Positions 36,244-44,110 of a stretch of DNA of 64,000 nt are shown one piece after another. Made by a program: the position numbers and the translations under genes. Under the pieces are notes generated by a model, which worked only from the letters and a program-made list of their open reading frames with translations, had not been told where the DNA came from and made no database searches. Source of the DNA: DATFFO01 sp963772815 (GTDB taxonomy: Bacteria; Actinomycetota; Acidimicrobiia; Spongiisociales; ZC4RG35); contig CAVYYV010000003.1 of NCBI GenBank assembly GCA_963772815.1, forward strand, positions 1 through 64,000. Reading direction: 5' to 3'. The stretch's first letter is position 1; each line of letters opens with the position of its first letter.

Positions 36244-36585
36244 TCAGCTGGTCGAGACTGCTTCGGTCTCGTTGTCGAAGATCGCCATGAAGTCGGCGAT
36301 CCGGGTTATCCGGAAGATCTGTCGATAGTGGTCGCTCAGTCCATAGGCACGCACCGGGCGCCCGGCCGCTCTGGCCCGGGCCAGCAGGCCCACGATGACG
36401 GCGATGCCGGTTGAGTTGATGTAACCCACGTCGGAGAAATCCAGGACAACTCCCCCCTCTTCTCCCGAGTCGGCGTAGGCGGCGTCGAGCTTCTCCTGGG
36501 AGTGACGATCCACCTCACCGGCCAGACGCAGGATGGCGACCGACGACCGCCGATCGACCGAGACGTCGAATGGAACCGCTGTCAT
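36244..36585 (-). CDS. STAS-domain anti-sigma factor antagonist (second)
   Basis: This 113-residue STAS protein has the phosphoacceptor serine in VGYINSTGIAVIVGLL and the shared end GLSDHYRQIFRITRIADFM. ATG 36585 is chosen because it overlaps the phosphatase stop (ATGA) and fits the domain start. A longer frame upstream lies inside the phosphatase gene. The two STAS proteins are paralogues and may compete for one kinase. Confidence 0.9.
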   Translation of the reverse strand: MTAVPFDVSVDRRSSVAILRLAGEVDRHSQEKLDAAYADSGEEGGVVLDFSDVGYINSTGIAVIVGLLARARAAGRPVRAYGLSDHYRQIFRITRIADFMAIFDNETEAVSTS

Positions 36586-38180
36586 CCGCTCACTCCTTTC
36601 AGGCTCATGTCCATCTCGATAATGTGTTTTCCCGCCTCGGAGCGATGCCGGAGGCCATCGACCATTTGCTCGATGAGGAAGAGGCCCCAACCTCGAGGAG
36701 ATTGGAGACCGGCCAGCTTCGCTTCCAGGTCCGGCAGCTCTCCGTCGGGGATGTCCGGCCCTGAGCCGTGGTCTTCGATGCGAACCGTGAGGCGGTCCGG
36801 CGAGCGCAGTACGGTCACGTCGACCGCCAGTGAGGAATCGAATCGGTTCCCGTGCTCGATGGCATTCATAGCCGCCTCCGAAACCGCGGTCCGGAGCCGT
36901 TCCAGCCGTTCACCCTCCAGGCCCATCGACCGGGCCAGGGTGCCGACTCTCTCCATCACGGCCTTTTCGCCCCCGTCCTCGCTTGCGATCGAGAAGCGGT
37001 CGATCTCCTCGGGCAGCGACCCGAACGCGCCTGCCGACCGCGCCGCGGAGGAAACGTGGCGGACGCTGACCATGGTGACGTCGTCCTCCTGCTCATGGTC
37101 GGCTCCGCAGAACCGGTCGAGCTCGGCCAGGATCGACGAGGTGAGCCGCGATCCGTCCCCGGTGGACCCCACCAGTCCCATGAGCCGGGGGAAACCAAAC
37201 ATCTCGCCGTCTGTCGCGTGCGCTTCCACGATCCCATCACTGGTGAGAAGCATCACCGCCCCGTCCTCGAGTGTGGAGGTCTTGACCTCATAGAACATCC
37301 CGGGCATGAGACCGAGGGGCATGCCGGTGGCGCGCAACTCGACGACTCCTTCGGCGGTCTTCACGTAAGGGAGATTGTGTCCGGCGTTGGCGAAGGTGAG
37401 CGTGCCGCTGACGGGCTCCAGGATCCCAAAGAGACACGTTACGAACATGGCAGGCGGAATCTCCTCCACGAGCACGTCGTTGGCTTCGGCCAGGATTTCA
37501 CCCGGATCATCCAGGTGCTGGGCGGCCCCTCTCAAGGTGGATCGGGTCGTGGCCATCACCAGAGCCGCAGGGACACCTTTGTCTGTGACGTCGCCGATGA
37601 CGATGCCCAGCCGATCCCCGGGCATGGGTATGAAGTCGTAGAAGTCGCCGCCTACGGCTCGGGCGGGTCGGTAATATGCATCGATCTCCCAGCCGGCCAG
37701 GCTGGGAAGGTCCTTGGGAAGCAGGGTCTGTTGGATAAGGGCCGCTACCCGCATCTCCTGCTCGATCCGTTCCCGCTCCTTGGCCTCCGCCTCCTGCTGC
37801 CTCACCAGCTGGGCGAGGCGTATGGCCGGAGCAACCTGCGCGGCGAGGGCGCTGAGCAGACGACGATCATCACCCGAGTAGGGCTGGTCGGAGAGACGCC
37901 GGCCCAGACTCAATGTGCCGATCAACTCACCCTGGCTGATCAAAGGAACGATGAGATGCACCCCGGCCTCTCGCATCTCGCGCAACGCCGGAGAGCTCAG
38001 ATCGATCTTGTCCACCTCCACAGGCCCCCCCACACCGAGCAGATATGCCGTCAGGGGATCGTGATCTGGGATGGGTATGGGCTCTGCCAACGCCGGGCTA
38101 TCGGCTAGTTCGCTGGCTTTGACCGGTTTCTCAGTCTGGCGCCTTCTCTGTGTCGGCTTGGACTCTTTCACAACGACCAC
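36582..38180 (-). CDS. GAF-PP2C (SpoIIE-type) phosphatase fused to HATPase_c kinase
   Basis: This 532-residue protein has three parts. Residues about 55-150 are GAF-like (GVHLIVPLISQGELIGTLSLG...LLSALAAQVAPAI). Residues about 165-375 are a PP2C/SpoIIE phosphatase with metal-binding Asp motifs (VGGDFYDFIPM, IGDVTDKGVPAALVMA, LTSDGIVEAH, DDVTMVSV). Residues about 395-525 are a GHKL ATPase like RsbW/SpoIIAB (SEAAMNAIEHGNRF, RIEDHGSGPDI, GWGLFLIEQMVDGL). Having both opposing activities in one chain, followed by two STAS substrates, makes a compact partner-switching module. The gene starts 9 nt after the upstream 7TM gene. Confidence 0.92.
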   Translation of the reverse strand: MVVVKESKPTQRRRQTEKPVKASELADSPALAEPIPIPDHDPLTAYLLGVGGPVEVDKIDLSSPALREMREAGVHLIVPLISQGELIGTLSLGRRLSDQPYSGDDRRLLSALAAQVAPAIRLAQLVRQQEAEAKERERIEQEMRVAALIQQTLLPKDLPSLAGWEIDAYYRPARAVGGDFYDFIPMPGDRLGIVIGDVTDKGVPAALVMATTRSTLRGAAQHLDDPGEILAEANDVLVEEIPPAMFVTCLFGILEPVSGTLTFANAGHNLPYVKTAEGVVELRATGMPLGLMPGMFYEVKTSTLEDGAVMLLTSDGIVEAHATDGEMFGFPRLMGLVGSTGDGSRLTSSILAELDRFCGADHEQEDDVTMVSVRHVSSAARSAGAFGSLPEEIDRFSIASEDGGEKAVMERVGTLARSMGLEGERLERLRTAVSEAAMNAIEHGNRFDSSLAVDVTVLRSPDRLTVRIEDHGSGPDIPDGELPDLEAKLAGLQSPRGWGLFLIEQMVDGLRHRSEAGKHIIEMDMSLKGVSG

Positions 38181-38189
38181 ACCCCATTT

Positions 38190-39362
38190 CTAGACATGCT
38201 GCGTTCCGGAATCGTTACGGCTGGCGCGGGCTGGAGGAATGGCGCGGATCCACAGCCGCGATGTCTCCGGGTGAAGGGTCCTCTGCAGCCGACCGGCCAG
38301 CTCCTCGGGCAGGCTCTCAACAGAGTGGCGCGGCCCCAGCTGGGCGGCGAACGCGGCGATCTCGCGCCCGGCATCGTAACGGGCCCGATCGAATCTGCGG
38401 TCCACACGTTGGCGAATCTGACTCCTGACGGGGTTGAAAACCGCCGCTGCGGCCAGGATCGCCGCCGCCGTCACCAGGGCCCGCGAGCCTCCCACCACGC
38501 TTGATACGAGAACAACAGGCACCGAGTACACCAGGGCCACTAGGGCCACCACGAGCGTGTAGATGACCGTACGGGAGATGATCTTGTCTATGTCGTAGAG
38601 CCGGTATCGGGTGATCGCCACACCGAAAGCGACCGGGATGAGCAGGTATACGACAATCACAGGAGCCCACATGTTGTCGCCGCCCATCAACTGGTAGAGC
38701 CGGGGAGAAAGGGCCGTGGGCACGACCACGAGCGCAATCACGAGCGCCAACATGATCAGCGATGCCTCCACCGGCCGGTACGTGATCCGCTCGGGCAAAG
38801 GGACTCGACGAGCCCGGAGAAACAAGCTCACGGCCGCCGCGACCAAGACCACGAAGATGGCCATGAAACCGACCATTGCCACCTCCGGGGGGACCCGGGC
38901 CAAGCCGGTCGGGTTCCGACCGAGGTAGACGTTGTTGTTGTCGGAAATGTCGGAAACGAAAAACCCTGTCAGCACCGTGGCCGAGGCGAAGGTTCCCGCC
39001 CGGCGCCATCCAGGGGAGGGGCCACCGTCCGGAAAGAGGATTATTAACCAGGCGAACTGGGCGAAGAGAGCCGGGAAACCCCAAGTCGTAACCCAGCCCA
39101 TCCACAACGGAGAGAGCCAAGGGATGGAATCGAAAGTGGTGATCTGAAGCGTGGCGCCGATCGACAGCAGCAGCCATGCCACCGGGTGGGAGCCGACGCG
39201 GCTGAGCACTATCACCGCTACCAGATAGAAAGGAGCCGCCAGCACGAAGGCACTCGGAACGCTCCCCACCTCGATACCGGTGGCGACGGCGAGGGCAAAT
39301 CCGGCACAGACGGAGGCTGCAATCGTGACACGCACCCGGCGGCCAGCGCCTGGCCCGCTCAC
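38190..39362 (-). CDS. 7TM sensor-like membrane protein
   Basis: This 390-residue protein has about seven to nine hydrophobic helices (AAPFYLVAVIVLS, FPALFAQFAWLIILFPDG, ASLIMLALVIALVVVPTAL). The RYRLYDIDKIISRTVIYTL region precedes the last helices. A cytoplasmic tail contains VDRRFDRARYDAGREIAAFA and ends with a GAF-like start (LHPETSRLWIRA). This family of actinobacterial membrane proteins resembles the sensory half of histidine kinases without the kinase. GTG 39362 overlaps the previous stop (GTGA) and follows GGGAGG. It is probably the input for the phosphatase encoded immediately downstream. Confidence 0.8.
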   Translation of the reverse strand: MSGPGAGRRVRVTIAASVCAGFALAVATGIEVGSVPSAFVLAAPFYLVAVIVLSRVGSHPVAWLLLSIGATLQITTFDSIPWLSPLWMGWVTTWGFPALFAQFAWLIILFPDGGPSPGWRRAGTFASATVLTGFFVSDISDNNNVYLGRNPTGLARVPPEVAMVGFMAIFVVLVAAAVSLFLRARRVPLPERITYRPVEASLIMLALVIALVVVPTALSPRLYQLMGGDNMWAPVIVVYLLIPVAFGVAITRYRLYDIDKIISRTVIYTLVVALVALVYSVPVVLVSSVVGGSRALVTAAAILAAAAVFNPVRSQIRQRVDRRFDRARYDAGREIAAFAAQLGPRHSVESLPEELAGRLQRTLHPETSRLWIRAIPPARASRNDSGTQHV

Positions 39363-40534
39363 CGGACCTCCCTTATCCACAAGCCGGCCCGGGTCGGCTG
39401 CACGATCCTGGAAGCGACGCCAAGGAATTCATCCGTCACGCCTTCCAAATCGACCTCGGCCGGCAGGGCAGCGACGAACGCCTCCACCTCTCGACGGGCA
39501 TCGTAACGAGATCGGTTGAATCGCCGGTCCACCGTTGCCTGGATGCGACGACGCAGCGGATTGAACACTGCCGCGGCCGCGAGAGTCGCCGCCGCCACGA
39601 TCACCTGATTGGAACCACCGATCAGGCGCGGCGCGAGCAGCACAGGAATTGTGTAGACGACGGTCACCGCCACGGCCAGAAGTCCGTACGTGACCGTCCT
39701 CGAGACCACCTTGTCCACGCCGTAGAGACCGTGACGCACCAGTGCAACGACGAACGAAGCCGGCAGAAGGATCCAACCGACCATCGCCGGCCACCAGGCC
39801 ACTCCCCCGATTGCATCCGAGAGGGCCAGACCGAACGCCACCCCGAATCCGAGAAGCCAGAACGCATAAAGCACGACCATGTATCTGCGCCGTGTCTCTC
39901 CTGAGGATCTCCGGTGCCTCACCCAAAGAGAGGCAATGGATGCGACCACGCCGCCGAAGATCACTACGACGCCCGTATCAGCCACCGCCCGGGGCACCCA
40001 GTTCAGCCCGAACGGGTTTGGATACGCGCCGAGCACCGAGGTGGCCCCACCGTGCACGGGATGGGAGGCGAACGAAGCAAGGGTCATCAGCACCATCAGG
40101 GCGATGGTCGCTCGACCCGCCATCCGTCCCCGCCGGTCTCGCTCACTCAAGCCATCGGGAAACACCATCAGCAGCCACACCATTGCGGTGTAAGAGATGT
40201 ACCCGCCGATTCCGTCGTAGGCCCAGGCCAGCCAGGGAAACCAATGGGGAGCGATACCCAGCACGTTTGCCGGAGAGCTGGTCAAGGTCCACCCGAACCC
40301 GATGGTCAGCATCGCCCAACCGACTTGGTGCCATGGTCGACGGACCATGATGGCCAAACCGGATAGGAGGAACAGAACCGGCACCGACACCGAGAACGGA
40401 TCGACCGACTGGCCGGCCGGGTGGCCGATCACCGCCGAGAACCAATTCAAGATGAGCGTGCCACATACCAAAAGAATCAGCCCGGCCCAGCGGAGCAGCC
40501 TCGAACCCGGGCCGACCTTCTGGTTTCGATTCAT
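39359..40534 (-). CDS. 7TM sensor-like membrane protein (paralogue)
   Basis: This 391-residue paralogue of the next gene has helices such as LLRWAGLILLVCGTLILNWF and FLLSGLAIMV, the HGLYGVDKVVSRTVTYGLL segment and the tail NPLRRRIQATVDRRFNRSRYDARREVEAFVA. It ends in QPTRAGLWIREV. ATG 40534 is the first ATG at the natural N-terminus. A TTG at 40609 is possible but adds uncharged residues without a ribosome site. It is the first gene of the signalling island. With the intact neighbour and the broken copy, three related sensors occur side by side. Confidence 0.78.
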   Translation of the reverse strand: MNRNQKVGPGSRLLRWAGLILLVCGTLILNWFSAVIGHPAGQSVDPFSVSVPVLFLLSGLAIMVRRPWHQVGWAMLTIGFGWTLTSSPANVLGIAPHWFPWLAWAYDGIGGYISYTAMVWLLMVFPDGLSERDRRGRMAGRATIALMVLMTLASFASHPVHGGATSVLGAYPNPFGLNWVPRAVADTGVVVIFGGVVASIASLWVRHRRSSGETRRRYMVVLYAFWLLGFGVAFGLALSDAIGGVAWWPAMVGWILLPASFVVALVRHGLYGVDKVVSRTVTYGLLAVAVTVVYTIPVLLAPRLIGGSNQVIVAAATLAAAAVFNPLRRRIQATVDRRFNRSRYDARREVEAFVAALPAEVDLEGVTDEFLGVASRIVQPTRAGLWIREVR

Positions 40535-40654
40535 CTGCTGGACTGAGATTCCGTCCAAGGCCGGTCGTCCTTCCAAACCAGAGAAAGCGCCATATCGACA
40601 GCCTGACAATGCTCCGTCACGGCAACGTTACGACGTCGCCGGCACCAAGGGCGT

Positions 40655-41578
40655 TCAGGTTCCAGTCAGATCCTGGACCACCGGGGCCATCGCTTCCCAG
40701 GCCCGGGCCGGCACCACCGGGTAGGAGATCCCCCAGCGACCGCGTCGGTCCACCAGGTCTGCCCTGATCTCCTCGTGGGTTCCGACCAGGAAATGGGGCG
40801 AAGCCAGGATGCCCTCGGGGGTCCCACTCCATTTCTCGGCCAAGCGAGCGGCGGCTCTCGGGCGGTCGGCACTGACCTCGACCCCGAACAGGAGGATGTT
40901 CAGCTCCAGCTCGGCGAACCTCTCTCCGGCGCCGTCCCTGATCCACTCCAGCTTGCGGTCGATGAGGTCACCTGCTCGGGTGATCCGGTCGCCGAGATCG
41001 GAGCGGGTCCTCAACTCTGCCGCCGACAGCCCGACGATGTCGGCCTCACGCCCGGCGATACCCAGCATGCGCTTGGCCCCGCCCCCGATGATCAGAGTGG
41101 GCTCGTCTCGCGCGGGTTTGGGCAGCCCGTCGAGATCGACCTGATAATGATCCCCGTCGAAGACCAGTTCGCCCGGCCCCCACAGGCCCTTGAGCACGGC
41201 GACTGCCTCCTCGAAACGATCGACCTGCACGCCGGGCGGATCACGCTCGATCCCAGAACGCTCGTAATCACCGTTCTCCCAACCCGTTCCCAGCCCCAGC
41301 TCGAGCCTCCCATCCGTCAGCAGGTCGACGGTGGCCGCCTCCTTTGCCAGGACCGCCGGATGCCGGAAATCGTTGGCCAGCACCAGGGTCCCCACGCGCA
41401 TCGATGAAGCCTCGGCCGCGGCCACCAGAGCAGGCAGAGGAGCCCATCGGTCCGAGAAGTGATCGGAGATGAACAGTGTGGAGTAGCCGAACTCCTCCGC
41501 CCGACCCACATCCGCCAGCCATTGCCGGCGACCCACGGCCGGGCCGGCCATGGCGCCAAACCGGAACGGGTGCATCAT
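40655..41578 (-). CDS. LLM-class F420-dependent oxidoreductase
   Basis: This 307-residue luciferase-like TIM barrel starts MHPFRFGAMAGP and contains FGYSTLFISDHFSDRWAPLPAL, MRVGTLVLANDFRHPAVLAKEA and TDGRLELGLGTGWENGDYE. GGGAKRMLGIAGREADIVGL is the cofactor-binding region. In actinobacteria this subgroup usually uses F420 rather than FMN. The substrate is unknown. A TAGCCT -10 box lies 5 nt before the first ATG, so the transcript is essentially leaderless. hisA precedes it on the same strand in the divergent direction of the his operon. Confidence 0.9.
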   Translation of the reverse strand: MMHPFRFGAMAGPAVGRRQWLADVGRAEEFGYSTLFISDHFSDRWAPLPALVAAAEASSMRVGTLVLANDFRHPAVLAKEAATVDLLTDGRLELGLGTGWENGDYERSGIERDPPGVQVDRFEEAVAVLKGLWGPGELVFDGDHYQVDLDGLPKPARDEPTLIIGGGAKRMLGIAGREADIVGLSAAELRTRSDLGDRITRAGDLIDRKLEWIRDGAGERFAELELNILLFGVEVSADRPRAAARLAEKWSGTPEGILASPHFLVGTHEEIRADLVDRRGRWGISYPVVPARAWEAMAPVVQDLTGT

Positions 41579-41596
41579 CGGCCAGGCTAACCAGGT

Positions 41597-42292
41597 TCAC
41601 GAATCGAGCCGGGCCAGCGCCTCGGCCAGGCTGAAGCGCCCCTCATACAAGGCGCGGCCTACGACGACGCCCTCACAGCCCAGGGCGGCCAGCACGTCCA
41701 GATCGGCCAACTCCGCCACGCCACCGGAGGCGATCACGGAGAACCTGCCGTCCTCGAGCAGTGCTCGGGTCAGATCCAGGTCCGGGCCTGCCATCGTGCC
41801 GTCACGGCCGATGCCCGTCACCAGAAGTCTCACCACTCCGGCCCCGGCCAGGTCGGTGAGAACATCTTCCACCGGCCGGCCGTCATCGGTCCAGCCCTGG
41901 CCCGTGGCACGACCCGAACGAACGTCTACAGCGGCTACAACGGCCTCTCCAAGGCCCATCAGAGACTGGGGCGACCAGACGGCGGCCGTCCCCATGACTA
42001 CCCGGTGCGCTCCCAGCTCCAGGACCTCCTGGGCCAGACGCGCGGTCCGGATCCCTCCCCCGGCCTGGAACGCCAAACCCGACTCGCCCAGCGCGGACCA
42101 AAGACCCAGGTCGGACCGACCGTCCCGGGCGCCGGCCAGATCCACCACATGGACGATCCGGGCCCCCGCTTCGATCCACGAGGCCGCCGTCTCGACCGGG
42201 TCGGCTCCGTACGTGGTGGCCGTGTCGTATCTTCCCTGCACGAGACGAACCACCCGGCCATCCAGCACGTCGACCGCCGGGATCAGTTCCAT
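41597..42292 (-). CDS. hisA: Phosphoribosylformimino-AICAR-phosphate isomerase HisA
   Basis: This 231-residue TIM barrel catalyses the fourth histidine-pathway isomerisation. The first catalytic Asp is in LIPAVDVLDGRVVRLVQG and the second in AAVDVRSGRATGQGW. Phosphate-binding loops are FQAGGGIRT and VIASGGVA. In many actinobacteria HisA (PriA) also isomerises phosphoribosylanthranilate for tryptophan. The sequence here does not decide this, and no trpF is visible in the window. It is on the opposite strand from the main his operon, an unusual split because hisA normally lies between hisH and hisF. Confidence 0.94.
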   Translation of the reverse strand: MELIPAVDVLDGRVVRLVQGRYDTATTYGADPVETAASWIEAGARIVHVVDLAGARDGRSDLGLWSALGESGLAFQAGGGIRTARLAQEVLELGAHRVVMGTAAVWSPQSLMGLGEAVVAAVDVRSGRATGQGWTDDGRPVEDVLTDLAGAGVVRLLVTGIGRDGTMAGPDLDLTRALLEDGRFSVIASGGVAELADLDVLAALGCEGVVVGRALYEGRFSLAEALARLDS

Positions 42293-42384
42293 CGCCCCAC
42301 ACCCTCATACGGTGTCTGGCGGCGAGTAGAACCGCTACGGTCACCGGTGGCACGTCGCGCAGATGGCGACAGAAGACTATTTTC

Positions 42385-42807
42385 GTGACCGACCCCGGAT
42401 CGGAGCCCCGCATACCCACTGTCAGCGTTCGCTACATCGTCAACGACGTCGATCAGGCGATCGAGTTCTACTGCGGGCACCTGGGCTTCTCCGAGGAAAT
42501 GCATCCCGCTCCCGCGTTCGCCATGCTCTCCCGCGGCGACCTGAGGCTTCTCCTCAGCGCACCCGGCGGCGGCCCAGGTGGCGGTGGCGCCATGCCCGAC
42601 GGCACCCTCCCCGAGCCAGGAGGATGGAATCGCTTCTCCATCGAGGTCGGTGACCTGGGCCTGCTGGTAGAGCAACTCCGGGCGAATAGTGTTCATTTCC
42701 GTAACGAGATCGTCGAGGGCGTAGGGGGCCGTCAGATCCTCGTCGAGGATCCGTCCGGCAACCCCGTCGAACTGTTCGAGCCCACGCGACCCGAGGCAGC
42801 TCTGTAG
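42385..42807 (+). CDS. VOC-family (glyoxalase-like) protein
   Basis: This 140-residue protein forms the paired beta-alpha-beta-beta-beta vicinal oxygen chelate fold: VSVRYIVNDVDQAIEFYCGHLGF and, in the second half, WNRFSIEVGDLGLLVEQLRA with ILVEDPSGNPVELFEPT. The terminal Glu of VELFEP is the usual metal ligand. A Gly/Pro-rich loop (APGGGPGGGGAM) separates the halves. The substrate is unknown. It could be a small resistance or dioxygenase-like protein. It lies between hisA and the his operon. Confidence 0.8.
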   Translation: MTDPGSEPRIPTVSVRYIVNDVDQAIEFYCGHLGFSEEMHPAPAFAMLSRGDLRLLLSAPGGGPGGGGAMPDGTLPEPGGWNRFSIEVGDLGLLVEQLRANSVHFRNEIVEGVGGRQILVEDPSGNPVELFEPTRPEAAL

Positions 42808-42864
42808 GGCCCGACCCCGGGCCGGGTCATCTCGAGCTGCGTCCAAGCCATCCGTCACGGCCTC

Positions 42865-42908
42865 TTGCTTCATTGTTCTATCATGGTAGTGTTCTATCAC
42901 ACTAATAC
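42865..42908 (+). promoter_or_regulatory. his operon promoter/operator region with direct repeats
   Basis: TGTTCTATCA occurs at 42874-42883 and again at 42890-42899, 16 nt apart centre to centre. The first overlaps the near-palindrome CTATCATGGTAG. Possible promoter parts are TTGCTT (42865-42870), TAGTGT (42887-42892) and TAATAC (42903-42908). The patch is AT-richer than its surroundings. It probably binds a regulator of the his operon, perhaps the YerC/TrpR-like protein encoded first. Confidence 0.5.
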
Positions 42909-42962
42909 AGACCTCGGCATATCTGGCGAGACTCCCATGACCCCATCACCTGACCCAATTCC

Positions 42963-43265
42963 ATGACCACCCCCGACGAGGACTGGCGCGACGACGACAC
43001 CGCCGCTTTGTTCCGGGCCGTGCTCAGCCTGGAGACAATCGACGAGGCGGCCAGCTTCTTCCGCGACCTGTGCACACGCCGGGAGTTGACCGACCTCTCG
43101 CACCGATGGGCAGTGGCCCGCCTCCTCGCTCGAGGCCTGCCGTACCGGGAGATCGCCGAGATGACCGGGGCCTCCACCGCCACCATCACCCGGATCAACC
43201 AGTGGCTGCGCCACGGGGCCGGAGGCTATCGCATGGCGCTGGAGCGTACGGAGGACGTCGGATGA
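42963..43265 (+). CDS. YerC/YecD-family TrpR-like DNA-binding protein
   Basis: This 100-residue helical protein has the TrpR-like fold of the YerC/YecD family: LFRAVLSLETIDEAASFFRDLC, the motif TRRELTDLSHRWAVARLLARG and the helix-turn-helix YREIAEMTGASTATITRINQWL. It is the first gene of the his operon and overlaps hisG (ATGA at 43262). A role as histidine-pathway repressor acting on the repeats at 42874-42899 is inferred from position. Members elsewhere are poorly characterised. Confidence 0.85.
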   Translation: MTTPDEDWRDDDTAALFRAVLSLETIDEAASFFRDLCTRRELTDLSHRWAVARLLARGLPYREIAEMTGASTATITRINQWLRHGAGGYRMALERTEDVG

Positions 43266-44110
43266 GCGATCCGGTGAGGTTGGCGGTGCCCAACAAGGGA
43301 AGGCTGAAACAGCCCTCCATCGATCTGCTGAACGCAGCGGGGCTGTCCTTCGAGGTGACCGAGCGGGCGCTGGCGGTGCTGGTCGGCAATGCCGATATCG
43401 AGCTTCTGTTCGTCCGCACCGAGGACATACCCGAGCTGGTCTCGGACGGCGTGGCGGATCTGGGCATCACGGGGGTGGACTTGTTGACCGAGTTCAACGG
43501 CGACCTGGAGGTGCTCGTGGACCTCGGCTACGGACGCTGCCGCCTGGCGGCGGCGGTGCCCAACTCGTCCGCCCCGGCCAAGCTGGAAGATCTCACGGGC
43601 TGCCGCATAGCCACCTCCCATCCCGGCGCTACCGCCCGGTTCTTCGGTAAAAGGGGAATCGAGGTGACGGTCGTGCCACTGCGCGGGTCGGTGGAGCTCG
43701 CCACCAAGCTGGGAGTGGCCGATGCCATCGTCGATCTGGTCTCGACCGGCTCCACCCTGCGAATCAACGGGCTGCGTGAAATCGGCTCGCTTCTCGAATC
43801 CGTCGCGGTCCTGGTGTGCTCCGGGGGGATCAGCGGCACGGCAGAGCGAGTAGCGACCGCCATCCGGGCCGTGGTTGCTGCTCGACGCAAGCGCTATGTC
43901 CTGTTGAACGCCCCGGCTGCATCCGTCGAGGCCATTGCCGACATCATCCCCGGGCTGGAGGCACCGACCGTCATGCCCCTGGCAGAGGAAGACATGTACG
44001 CCATCCACTCTGTTGTGGCGGCCGACGACGTGTGGCATCTGCTCCCCCGGCTGGAGGAAGCCGGAGGCAGGGGAATCCTGGTGCTCCCGATAGAGCAGCT
44101 CATCCCATGA
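43262..44110 (+). CDS. hisG: ATP phosphoribosyltransferase (long form)
   Basis: This 282-residue enzyme joins PRPP and ATP, the first and feedback-controlled step of histidine synthesis. The catalytic part opens VRLAVPNKGRLKQPSIDLL. It contains ADLGITGVDLL, the GCRIATSHPGATARFF segment and the PRPP-binding region VADAIVDLVSTGSTLR. The last 75 residues are the ACT-like regulatory domain (RYVLLNAPAASVEAIADIIPG), which shows this is the long, HisZ-independent form inhibited by histidine. It overlaps genes on both sides by 4 nt. Confidence 0.96.
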   Translation: MSDPVRLAVPNKGRLKQPSIDLLNAAGLSFEVTERALAVLVGNADIELLFVRTEDIPELVSDGVADLGITGVDLLTEFNGDLEVLVDLGYGRCRLAAAVPNSSAPAKLEDLTGCRIATSHPGATARFFGKRGIEVTVVPLRGSVELATKLGVADAIVDLVSTGSTLRINGLREIGSLLESVAVLVCSGGISGTAERVATAIRAVVAARRKRYVLLNAPAASVEAIADIIPGLEAPTVMPLAEEDMYAIHSVVAADDVWHLLPRLEEAGGRGILVLPIEQLIP

